Position numbers and translations under genes: made by a program. Shown here piece after piece: positions 49,501-61,500 of a stretch of 64,000 nt of DNA (position 1 is the first letter of the stretch; every line of letters begins with the position of its first letter). The DNA is from Cryptomeria japonica (lineage: Eukaryota > Streptophyta > Pinopsida > Cupressales > Cupressaceae): the NCBI RefSeq assembly GCF_030272615.1, contig NC_081414.1, positions 333,919,427-333,983,426 of the forward strand, written 5' to 3'. The notes beneath the pieces were generated by a model. It had not been told where the DNA came from and did not search any database. It saw only the letters and a program-made list of their open reading frames with translations.

Positions 49501-52500
49501 AACAAAAAATTAAAATAAAAGGAGGCTGACTTTTGTATAAATATAAAAATAAAACCCAAGCGCTCTCCCTCTTATTTAATTAAATTAATAATTAATTAAT
49601 TAAATGCCTTCGTAATTAATGATTTTTAAAAGGCTAAATTAATCAATTAAATGCCTTGTGTGCACCCATTAAATGCCAATTTTAATTAAAAATATCAAGG
49701 TTCATCGAAATTTAGCATTTAATGCAATTTGAAAATGATGTTGGCGCCTAGACATGGGAAGAATAATGAATATTAACCTCATCGCTCTGGTCCCTGGCAG
49801 AGGGACAGGAGCGCTTTAGCATTTTGTTCTTGAATTTCTCGCCTTTTACGTTCAAAGTCACTTCCCTTACGTCCAAATTGGCATTTTAATTGGGAACCTT
49901 GAGCTTGATCTTATTCAATCTTTCGAATGAATGCCTCTTAGACCATTTTCGCCCTGGTCCCTTGGTGAGGGACAGGAGCGAACTTTGCTTTTCTCCTTGA
50001 TCCTTGATCATTTTAATTGCCAACTTACGTCACAAGGCAAGAAATAACTTCATCCATTCATTCTACGCATACTTAACTTGTCCCTTGCAAGGCAAATTTG
50101 ATATTTGAGTGATTTTCGCCCTGGTCCCTTGGTGAGGGACAGGAGCGAACTTTGTATTTTTAGCTCAAAATTGTCAACTTTTAATATTAACTCCTTGTTC
50201 ATCACCTTTCTAATGACATTTCGGACCTTGCATGACTTCGCCTTGATATGGTTTTTTGAAGGAAATGATTGTTTCAATGAATATCGCCCTGGTCCTTGTC
50301 TGAAGGACAGGAGCGAACTTTTGCTCCTTGTGCTAATCCTTGATCATATCGACCTCCAATTGTCTTCAAAGCGTAAAATAGTGTCCCTTACTCCTTGAAC
50401 GTTTGAAAAGGAAGTGGCATTCAAAATTTAAGCATACTTGACTATTTCGCTCTGGTCCCTGGGAGAGGGACAGGAGCGAGTTAGCTATTTCCATCAAATT
50501 CTCATAGTCTTTGTAACTTTGTTTTTCTTCGGAGTGTTCCAAACATCATCTCCATCATGCGTCTTGGCTTGGATCCGCCCATTCTTGAAGGAAAAGACTT
50601 GATATTCTATATTTCGCCCTGGTCCTTGACAGAAGGACAGGAGCGAATTTGCACTTATAAGCTCTTTTGCGCTTTACCAACTTTCAAATTTGTCTTCAAC
50701 GGATTTATTATGCTCCCCTTCACTCATTTTTGACATGAAACTCGCTTCAACTTGGTGGGAAATTTGTCTTAGGAGGAAATCGCTCTAGTCCCTGGGAGAG
50801 GGACAGGAGCGCCTAGGCAAATATGGGCTTACTTGGCGTCTTGCAATCTTCAAAATTATCTTCAATAGAGTGGTTACGCCTTGTTTCATTTGCCTCAAAC
50901 TCAAAACTCACTTCACCTTCGCCCAAAACTTGTCTTTTAAGCAAATCGCTCTGGTCCCTTGGAGAGGGACAGAAGCTATCATTGAAATTCGCCCTGGTCC
51001 CTGGGAGAGGGATAGGAGCGATTTTGACTCTTTGAGTAGATTTTCTCCATCGAGGTGCACTCAAATTATATTCAACTGATAAAACACATTTTCTTTGTTC
51101 TCCTTAAATCGCGAAATCATTAAAATCTTGCAAGGACAAAGCAATCTTGGATTTCAAGCTCCGGTCCTTCAGTGAGGGACAAGAGCGATTTTGTCATTTT
51201 GGCACACTTCCTTGTTTGCAAATTACTTCAAATTATATTCAATGGACAAAAGATGCCCTCCTTGATCTCTTCCAATCCAAAAATCGTCTTGGTCCTGCAA
51301 AGACAATGCAATTTTGAGAAACAAGCTCCGGTCCTTCAGCGAGGGACAGGAGCGATTTTTGTCCTTAAGGCCAAATGTTCAGCTTTCATTGCAAATGACT
51401 AAGTCTGGACGCTCCATTAGGTTGATTTCATCTCTTATTGCGTCCTTGATGCCTTAATTTTGATCAACTAAGACCAAAAATGGTCTAAGTAGGTCATTTC
51501 GCCCTGGTCCCTGGCTGAGGGACAGGAGTGTTTTAACCTTAATCCTTGAAACTTGCCATTTTTGAGTCTCAAAATCTTCAAAAACTTCAATTCATGCTCG
51601 ATTGCACCTCCTGGCGACCCTGCACAAGATAAATGAAACAAGTCAATGACCAAGATGCATAAAATACTAATTTCGCCCTGGTCCTTGACTGAAGGACAGG
51701 AGCGATTTTGCCTCTACAGGCCAAAATATCAAGGTTTTAAGACTTCAGTCACTTCACAAGGCATAACTAGGCTATCTCCAAGGCCAGGGGTTACTTATCA
51801 AACTTTCCAAAATTTGGTCAAAATTCACCCGGACAAAAATGCACAATTCCATTATCAACACTTAGGCAAAATTCGAACTTGCTTTCAAAATTCCGACTGG
51901 ACCTAGACAGACACACCTGACATCCTGACAGACTCGTCCTATTTCAAAATTGCAATTCATGCGAGGATGCTCAATAAACTTTCAAAATTTGACTGGACTT
52001 CGGCTTGAAAATATCAAAAAAGGAAACCCTAAGGCTTAACCCTAGTCCAGACAACTCACTCACTTACTCAAAACCCTAAAAGCAAAGAGAAGAACAGGCA
52101 AACCTGAGCAAAAAAAGAGGGGGTCCCCATTTTAATGGGGCGATGTGTGAAAGGGTCACAACAAACCTGAAGACCAAAGTTCAAAGCAACTTCTTCACTT
52201 CCACAAATCCAATCCAAAAGCAACATTTTGGCAAGGCATCCTCATTTGTGTCCATTGAGGATGGTTTTCGAAAACTAATAAGATGGACCTGATGGAATAC
52301 AAGGTCGACGTTATGCCATGTGTCCCAATGGAAGAGCTCGACCCTATAGTGACCAGGTTCATTGAATTTGCTGCCAAAGGAAAGGATAAGGGGTGCCCGC
52401 TTCTAGAAGAAAGTTGGATTTAATAGTTGTTTATTTCTCATTGGTCCATTTTGGATAATTGTTGTAGCTTGCCCTGATTAGGGTTTAATGTTTTAATCTT

Positions 52501-55500
52501 GGCCATTGATCTTGGATCAATCTGGGCAATTACTTTGTAATGGGGTGTCTATATAAACCCTCCTCTCATTTGTAAAGGGAGAGATTTCTAAGAAATTGTT
52601 GTAGTGATACTTCTTAAGTGCTAAGACATTATTCATTTTTCAAAATGTTGGTGAATTTTTGTCTACTTTTGCAAGTTAGCATGGTTTCTTGGCTCTCAAT
52701 AGAATAGATTTCATTTTCAAGTTGATACATTGAATTAAGGATTAGATAGAATTGCTTAATGTGGAATGGATGTGTTCATACTTTTTATAATTGGATGATT
52801 TTCAATTATTTTGCAAAGTTAGCCTGAACTAGTAAATGAAAACTTAACTTCTATTGCTACATACATTGTTCAAAATGTTGGTGAATATCAATGATACGAA
52901 AATATTTTTAATTGGTTAGAAGATAGCACCGTTCTTGTGCAGTTGTTGAAATTGGCGAAGCAAGAATTGGTTTTAATTCCACTTTTGTAATTTCCATCTC
53001 CAAAGTTCATAAGATTAGAATTATCTTCCTAGACCCTCACCCTTTTTTCCTTTTTTTCAAGTTTTCGTATAAGTAGGATCAAAAAGAACTTATTGCAAAT
53101 CAATTCAAAAAAAGAGAAGAAAGTTACAAGTGTTGGGAATCAACAAAATCCTTTGATTGATTCACTCCTCGAACAATTATGTAAGTCCCCCTTGAGATTA
53201 CCAGCAAATCACAATGAACCACTTGAGACTATCTACATGAATTTGGAACCTTGGAGTCATCTTTGTGATCACACAGTCCATATGTTTAGCACAGAGAAGA
53301 TTTTGATCAAGAGAGAATAGGATATCTCTGGGTATTTTATTTTGAGTTGAGCGTGCATAAAAAACACACCAACAGATCCCATGTGGAGTCACTTTTCTCA
53401 TTAGAGGATTTTTCCTTGATGTTTGTGCCAAATGGATGTCATATTCGCATTGGCTGATATTAAATAATTTGCAGTAAGATTAGGTTTTAACGTAGATAAC
53501 CCTAATTACGGTTTAGGTGGTAAGATCTTGGCCCTTGATTTTGATTTAATCTTAGCCATTCATTGTATTGGGAGCACTATATAAGCTCCACTCATTTAAA
53601 GAATCAATTAGAAGAGTTTTGAAGAATTGTTGCTTTGATGCTACGAGAAATGATAAAATCATTGAAGTGTTGGTGACTTATTGTGTTTTGGAGCATTTGT
53701 TTGTTTCTTCTTCCTTTTATGAGAGAACTTAATATTTAAAATGACAAAAAAAAGAGAGAATAGAATTTGCTTAAGTATTTAGATGAATGAAAGACACATG
53801 TGTATGATTGATAGTGAAGCTCTCATTATTCATAGTACTAATTTTCATCGTAGTTGACTAAACTTATTTTAGCCAAACTTAACTTCAATTATTACTCCAT
53901 TGATATGCTTCATCTAGATGGTATCTATGCTTGTAGTAGTGATTTGAAAATTGTTAGCTATCCCTAGAAGATCGCACTAGCCTTGTGAAGATGTTCATAG
54001 CGTCAAAGCAAAGCTTAGTTGAGCTCACTTGAAGTTGTCCACTGCCTTTGCATTCTTAGTATTAATTTAGCATCCCTAAACCTTACCCCCCTTTTCCACT
54101 TTTTTTATCAAAAGATCATTAGTAGTAGTAGTAGTAAAGAGCGATATTGCAACATCATTCGTAAAACAGCATTCCTTGTAATAAAGATTTATAGAACAAT
54201 TACATAAGTCCCTTTGAGGAGCAGCAAAACACATCAAACCTTTGAAGCTATCCAACACAACAAGACCTGACATTATAAACCTTGGAGTCGTCTCAAGTGA
54301 TCACATAATTCAGCATTTGAGAAGTCTTTGTTCAAGAGGATAGAATATTTGAAACTTTATTCTATGTTTGATCATGCATAAAACACACATCAACAGAAAC
54401 CTTGAATGCTAAGCTTCGTGATCAAAAAAGGTGACCCCAAGCTTTACGATGCAAAGGATCAACTTTATATTGTGGATGGACTCAATGTATGTGATATGTT
54501 GGTTAACACAAAGGGACTTACATTTTGCTAGAACGTGGAAACTAACTAACTTGGAAAAATTAAAGAAAAAAGGATGAAGGGTTGAGAAATCTATCTAAAC
54601 CTAAGGACAATGATGATAAAGGATAGTGCTTAGATAGATGGATTCCATAATGAAGCTTTGCTTCGCCATGAGGAAACAACTACACAAAACTAATGTACTC
54701 TCCAAACTCCAAAGGTTTACAAATAATTTTCATATTGTAAGCATTCATCCAAATACCCAATGCTAGTGCAATCCAAATAAACATTCATAATTGAACTAGT
54801 GCTAAATCAGATTTAGACTAACCATACACTACAATTTGCAATCAATAAATTCCAAATGGTATGAACTGGAATTCCATCAAATATCATCACATTTCTCCAT
54901 TACAATCAATGAACTTCAACTAAATTTGAGTAGTAACAAGAAACCATGCAAAATGTATAAACACAACACAAATATCTACCATATTTTTCAATGAAACTTG
55001 TGTATTGATTTCAACAAGTCTTGGCAACAATCTCTAGCTTCCTCCTACTCTACTACTAACTATCAAAAATTCTCTGACTATTAACTATTAAACTTTACAA
55101 ATGACAAGGCAAAGCCTTATATAGAGGTCTCAATTACAAATGAATGGCCTGGATTGATTTAAAATCAATGGACGAAATAATTCAGACAAACCCTAATTGG
55201 ATAGTTACAATAACCACCTCCTTACATCCAATATTGACCAATAAGATCGTTACAACATTTTGGACACATGTCCTTCCCTTGAATTTGGACAATGAGAAAT
55301 GAGGTTAGGTACATTGAAATTAGTATCTTCCACATGTATAGTTGTTCTTGTAAGATGAGTCAAGTTCATTGAACTTGGATGTGTTGACGTGGCATAACTC
55401 AATTGGCTGATGATATATGCGCACCACCTCAGCATGTATATCTCTTGATACTCAACATTTCTAAGCATTGCTTGATCATAATGGTCTATGTTCCCAAATT

Positions 55501-58500
55501 GCATAATCTTGATCAGGTTTCTAACTTTGCTTAACTCTTTTGAAACTATCTTTCCTCCTTGATCACATTTCACTTCTTATCTTATGTTTGGAAATCTTTC
55601 TCTTTGTGATGCATTTCCACTCCTTAAACGTTCTTGATCCTAAATTGCTCGATGTGGAACATGTCCTTCTCTTGGAATGTAGACCTTGACTTCATGTTGT
55701 GGAATCCTTTGTGTACACTATCCTTGACTTTGATTTTGTGCATCTTGATGTCTTCTTGAAATGTACAACATGTCTTTGCATTCTTGATTTTCTTGTCATA
55801 GGTGTAGAGTCCTTTGCATTTGATGTCCTCTTTCCTCGTTCATCCTTATGGAATTCTAACATGAAATAGAATGTAAAATAAAAGGATATGATAATTCCTT
55901 TACTTGCACCTTAACTTTTTCTCAAGAACTGAAAGATATTCATGGCAATTAGTCCTCAAGAAGAAATTGTAAAAAAAAATTGAAGAACTTCATTAAATTA
56001 TTTATTTCTTTGTTTAATGACTTTTGTTTCACCTCAAAATTTTCAGAATTTAGACATGATTTGCCCCTGATTTTACCTTATAAATGTCGAATTTTTACTC
56101 CTAAAATTAGAATTTTGGAAATAACTTGTAAATCCTAGAAATGAAATCCAAAATTATGCTTCTCACTCGCAGATCTGCTCTTGAATTTGAATTTGAATGT
56201 TGATATTGAAGTCTTATAGTCTTGTATTTATATGATCTTCAATTGATCTTTGTATGGGGGAGGTCAGCCAGCTTCATAATTTATTTTTCCTTGCAATTTC
56301 CCTCCAAAAAAATGTTTTTATGCCTTGAATTAGATCGTCTTCTTCTATTGATTCATTTGAGCGCCTACCTCTTGTTGGCATTCTACACTCTTATGAAAAT
56401 AGTTGATTTTGTCGTTGATGGCAACCAACTGGCAACCAACCGGCGATAGATTTCTACATGCTCGGCATCACATATATTATACACCGGCATCGACAGGTAC
56501 TTACACCGACATTCAGATTACATCGGCAACAAAGCATACCGACACTCCAGCTGACATGGGATGAACTTTTGTTTATTGTAATATAATTATCTTTTGTAAG
56601 CCGACATGGTATATTGTAAAAGACTCGTATATGTATGATATCTTGTAGGTCATTTGATAAGAGACATATATGATATGTATGGTAGAAAATAATTGTTTAG
56701 TGACAACAAAGGTTTTTGGATAAGGTATATATCTAAGCTTAAACCGGTACTGAACCTGGCATTAGAGATGTTGTTTTGAGCAGTACATTGTATTGGATTT
56801 AATTATCCATTTTGTAGTCAGTGAGACTCTTATTTGAGCAGTGAACTCTAAGCTATTGGCCTCCTGCATGTGCAGACCCCTTATTGTAAGTAGTATTTAT
56901 TCATTGGCCAGTGATTAAATATTGTGGGTCACAAATCCCACCGAGGTTTTTTCCCACACCGGGTTTCCTTGTTAAATATCTTGTATTATGGTGTGTTTCT
57001 ATGTTGTCTCTGTTATTTGTGTTTACTGCATTAATTCTTGTTTACCGGTACACTGTTTTGGGTTGCAAAGTTATAAATAAGTTTAAATATTCTATTAACC
57101 AGTTAGACACTGATTCGCCCCCCCCCCCTCTCAGTGTCTTTGGGACTGTCATTGAATCTAACACCTCTCACCTTTTATGCATACATTTTGGAGAAATTCT
57201 CCAAAAAAGGTCGGTCTTGTCTTGTTTTGCATCCATCATAGATGGGTTTCATATAAATGCAAAGATGTGTGAGCAGATTTATCACAACTCCATGGACTGC
57301 TGAGCAGGTTTAAGGTCTGCCCAAGGACTGCTGGTCACAAATTCTCCTCATGCAAGGACTGCTGGGAGGAATTCCACACTTGTTAAGGACAAACAAAGGT
57401 CGGAATTAAGGAGAGGATAGGGAAAAGTGCTGAGCAGGTTCTAGTTGAAGAGAAGGACAAATAATGAGCAGTATTTAGGGGGCATGAGGGACTTGTTGTG
57501 ACGTTTTCACACATCGCCCCATTGCAAATGGGGACCCCCCTTCTTTTTAGGCCCTCCTGGTTTTTTGGCTTGCGTTTCTGTGGTCTTTTCGCAGCAGTCT
57601 TGTCAATCTCTCTGCATTGCAAGTGTTTGGGGGTCATATTGATTAAATCTGCTTTTTGTTTGAGCGAATTCGGCTAAGTCTAGGACTCGTTTTGTGAATT
57701 TTAGGGTTTTTGCCTTCTGTCCTAGATTTTAGGGGTTTCTGTTAGGGTTTTGAAAAAACTGAACATACGACTAGAATTAGGACCCTTCAAGGAACCTCCC
57801 AGTAAAATTTGAGCCAAAACGGAGCAACTTTCTATTTTTAGAAAGTTCCTATTTTTTAGGGATTTTACTAAGTCCCGGATTGGTCTAATTTTGCCAAAAA
57901 TCAAACTTACTATTTTTAGTAAGTTCTATTTTTAGTAAGTTTCTATTTTTAGTAAGTTCTTTTCTAACCTATTTTGCCCAAACCTTGACATTTTGAAACA
58001 CTTACTATTTGGGAAAATCTATTTTTGGCAGGATCTTCACAGGAAAACACTGAAAGCTGAATATCTCCGAAGACGCTGAAGACTGAACGTTCCTGAAGAC
58101 CATTTCTAAATCCGAAAAAGTCAGAAGGCAGACAAGTTGGATCAAAAATAGTTAAGTTTGGATCTCCTATTCCAGAAGAGGAAAGCAAGCATGATCATCC
58201 AAGTCCAGAAATTCACATCAATCCACCAATGTCACCCTGATCCGAAAATGGCTTGAAATTTGACTAAGTCTGGAAATTTGGAAGACCTTCCAAAATCCAG
58301 AATTTGCATTATGATTCCTATGGACCTGAAACCACTCTCAAACATCCTAACAATATATATGAAATATAACTTAAAGTATAAGAAAGGAAAAAGACATATT
58401 GAAGATGCCACTTATACTTAAATGCTATATTTCATATATATATCCTGACGAAGAGCCTGAAATGATGGAAAAATCCATGAATCCATGAACGTGGTGAAAA

Positions 58501-61500
58501 TGCGCCCAAGGCTAGGCTGGAGCGCTGAATTGAAGATGCCATTCACAAGTGCAATAATCCACCTCTCCATGGACAGAGCCAAAATGCGCCCAAGTCAGGG
58601 CTGGGGCGCTAAAACCAAGAATGAATTCACAAGTGCAATAATCCACCTCTCCATGGACAGAGCCAAAATGCGCCCAAGTCAGGGCTAGGGCGCTAAAACC
58701 AAGAATGAATTCACAAGTGCAATAATCCACCTCTCCATGGACAAAGCCAAAATGCGCCCAGGTCTGGGTTGGGGCGCTGAATCCAAGAAGTCATTCACAG
58801 AGAGAAAATTCATGAATCCTTGGCATGGTAAAAAATTTCGTCCAAGCAAAGAATTTAAAATTTTGCCTAAGGCACGGAATCCAAGGAGGAATAAAAAGAA
58901 GAATTCCCCTCGGGCGAATTTTCAGTTATGCTATTTTTAGACATCAAATCCCGGCCAAATATGGAAATTTTTATAGATTCAGAATCGGGGTGAATTCTTC
59001 ATCCAATGAACCTGGCTCCCAAAATTTAGGAGGATCCCTAAAAAATAGGGATGTTGAAAAGGAGACATGGACAATTCACAAAGTAATGGAAATTCCTTCC
59101 TTCAAGACATAATTCCAGGAAAGGTGAAAAATTGACTAAGTGTTGGAAATTCCTTCCTTCATGACAGAGTTCCTGAAAAAGGTGAAAATTTGGCTAAGTG
59201 TTGGAAATTCCTTCCTTCATGACAGAGTTCCTGAAAAAAGGTGAAAATTTGGCTAAGTGTTGGAAATTCCTTCCTTCACGACGGAATTCTTGGAAATGTG
59301 AAAATTTGGCTAAGTGTTGGAAATTCCTTCCTTCAGGACAAAATTCCAAGCAAGGAAGAAATACACCCAAGGATGAATTGAACATAAAATTTCTAAGGCA
59401 AGGAAGGAATCAGGGATGAACTGAACAAGAAATTTCCCCTCCAGGGAAAAAATTGAAAAATCCATTCTCGAGCATCAAATCACATCCAAATTTCAAAAGT
59501 TTTACAGATTTGGATTCGTAGGAGAATTTTCTCTCTCCTGGACCGCGGAACCCTAATTTGGAAATTTTCCTAAAAAATAGGAAATGTGTAGAATTGATGA
59601 AAAACCTTCTCTGAGCAAGGAAAGTTGAAGAGACTTCAAGAAAATTCTTCCTGAATCGAATTTTTCCTCTCCAACAATTCCAGATGTGCAGGAGCGGATA
59701 TACGACGGCGGGGTCCACTTGCATGGCAAGGATCTATTGAACACGTGGCAATAGAGTGGCGCATTCATTACCAGAATATTTGACCAAATGGCGACCCAGT
59801 CATTGCATGTTGAATTTATGGCAGATTCCTTTTGCATGCAGTCGCCGCATGTGGAAATGATGGAGCATTTATGACATAATGGGGTGATTTTTGCATGGAT
59901 GAATATTCAATGCATGTTGGGCGAATTTGAAGGTGGTGCATTTAATGTGCAGTGGATGCTATTTTGGTCACTTTTGAATTAATTGTATATGAGCATGATA
60001 GGTTATTAATTGGAGATTCCCACCTTGTTGCATCTTGAGTGGAGAATCTTTTAGGGAAAACCCTAATTAGGGTTTGCATGTAGCCAAGGCTTGAAGCCTA
60101 TATAAAGGGGTGACCCCCCTCATTTGCAAAGGAGGGAGCTTTGTATGAAATTGTTGCAATAAGTTTTTGAGAAAATAATAGTGAAACATTGTTCTCTGAT
60201 GGTGTCCACTTGAATTATTTTTTCAAAGCTTGCATGGTTTCACCTTCCTCACTTAGATTAGAAATAGAAAAGCGCTTTGATTTCAATGGAGAATGTAATG
60301 GTGTCTGATGAATTTCCATGGTTCATACTTTTTGCATCTTGCTGATTGTAAGTTGCAGTGTAAAGTTAGTCTGAGCCCCCTAAATTTGTGCTAAGTTCGA
60401 TTGTGGATAGTCGTTTGGATTGCGTCGTTCTTTGGGTATTCAAATGTACTTTCTCGATTTGAAAATCCTCTCGCATCCCCAAAAGATTGCACCGGTTCCT
60501 GTGGAGTTGTAGTTTATCTTGGCGAAGCAGAGCTTGGTTTATTTGGAATCTGTCCACCAAAGCACTATCCATTGTTATCACTGCCCTTAGGAGTAGATTT
60601 AGATCCTTCTAAACCCCTTTCCCTTTTCTTTCAGTTCATTTTAATCCGTTCGAAGCAGCAGCATCACAGAATTGTCATATCTGATGATGGAGTTCCAGCC
60701 ACAGCAAAGAAGTGAAAGAAGGATGCACACGTGAGGCCCCTTGGATTACCAGCAATCACATCAGCCAACTGAGTCACGTCCACGCATTGAAGGAACCTTG
60801 GAGTCGATTGTTTGAACTTCTTTCAATCTTAGCATGCAATCGTACTTTGATCAAGAGAGAGTGAAGTGACCGTTAGGCAACTTTATTCTGTGTTCGACGC
60901 TGTCATAAAAAACACATCAACGGGACTAATGAAAGGGCAGAATTAAGGAGAGGATAGGGACAAATGATGAGCATAATTCCTTGACTTCCTTGGATAGGTG
61001 AGCGCCAAAATCAGGTTGTTCCGGAATATAGGTCCCATGGGACTTATAGTTCCGCATTATAGGTCCCATGGGACCTATAGTTCCAAACTGAATGATGCAA
61101 TCAACATAAAGACTAGGAATTCCCTGAGCGCACCCCCCTATTGAGTTAGGAATCCTTAAATCAATGCAAAATTGTCTTAAGGGTGATCCACACTATCAAG
61201 GCGCTAGGGAGGGTAAGTCCAAGACTAGTGAGCACTAGAATGGATAGTGTAAGGAATTTCCAAATGCTATGATGAATTTTGAAAGGAAATCCATGAACTT
61301 AAGGAAAAAATCAAATCTCAAAGTGAATCCATGTTCGAGCCTTACACTTTGCACTTGAACTTAAAAATTCCACACTTGAATAAGGAGTTGAGTGAATTTT
61401 ATGAATCTCCACACTCAACCATGGAACTTGAATTTCAATTTTGGAATTCATTACTCAAACAAGGATTTTAAATCTTAGTTTAGGAATCCCACATTTCAAC

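Larger units (their letters stand above)
44666..52163 (-). mobile_element. long TG...CA element, copy D (7498 bp, most complete)
   Basis: The minus strand starts TGTTGTGACCCTTTCACACA (52163) and ends AAATACACGTCAACA (44666). AACCT flanks both ends (44661-44665, 52164-52168) exactly. It is inserted in copy E. In element order: double hairpin, 13-unit hairpin array (51.7-49.78 kb), AT-rich tract, TATA (49450-49441), leader, ORF of about 1075 codons with two TAGs, palindrome, second TATA, poly(A) signal, terminus. No gag-pol. Intact structure and exact duplication suggest that it is among the youngest copies. Confidence 0.94.
41442..53374 (+). mobile_element. long TG...CA element, copy E, split by D and a solo LTR
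   Basis: Starts TGTTGTGACGTTTTCACACA (41442) and ends AAACACACCAACA (53374). Flanks GATTT / GATCC match only in GAT, so the duplication is decayed or not exact. Copy C goes on past both ends. Without D (7503 bp with one duplication) and the solo LTR its own length is about 3.7 kb. It has its own AAGTCYGCC array, a short ORF remnant and a 3' cassette with GCCCTGATTAGGGTTT and TATA TCTATATAAACCC (52548-52560). Confidence 0.85.
39240..54395 (+). mobile_element. long TG...CA element, copy C, 5' part missing, split by E
   Basis: Sequence before E (39240-41441) carries the middle and end of the element ORF; sequence after E (53375-54395) carries the family's 3' region: palindrome-like AACCCTAATTACGGTTT, TATA box CACTATATAAGC (53576-53587) and the terminus CACACATCAACA at 54395. 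The 5' half is absent: family homology starts abruptly in the ORF next to the LINE end. No second copy of the expected duplication GAAAC was found. Confidence 0.78.
57494..60922 (+). mobile_element. long TG...CA element, copy F (3429 bp, without ORF)
   Basis: Starts TGTTGTGACGTTTTCACACA and ends AACACATCAACG, so the final A became G. GGACT flanks it at 57489-57493 and 60923-60927. It holds the double hairpin, two tandem arrays (84-bp and about 58-bp units), the perfect palindrome AAACCCTAATTAGGGTTT (60058-60075), TATA box CCTATATAAAGG (60097-60108) and the terminus. The ORF and first promoter are absent. This short form looks just like an ordinary LTR. Confidence 0.92.

Noticed and set aside
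49780-51710. Centromeric satellite because of the 167-bp period
   Set aside because: Only the short hairpin core recurs; the rest of each unit is not homologous, and the array is part of a bounded element.
55381-55395. TGTTGACGTGG as the missing left end of copy G
   Set aside because: Following bases do not match the family terminus, and the family 3' region goes on to the left of it.
58485-58940. Open frames on both strands over the 84-bp repeats of copy F
   Set aside because: The unit length is divisible by three, so stops are simply absent in some frames of each unit; no start context or protein similarity.
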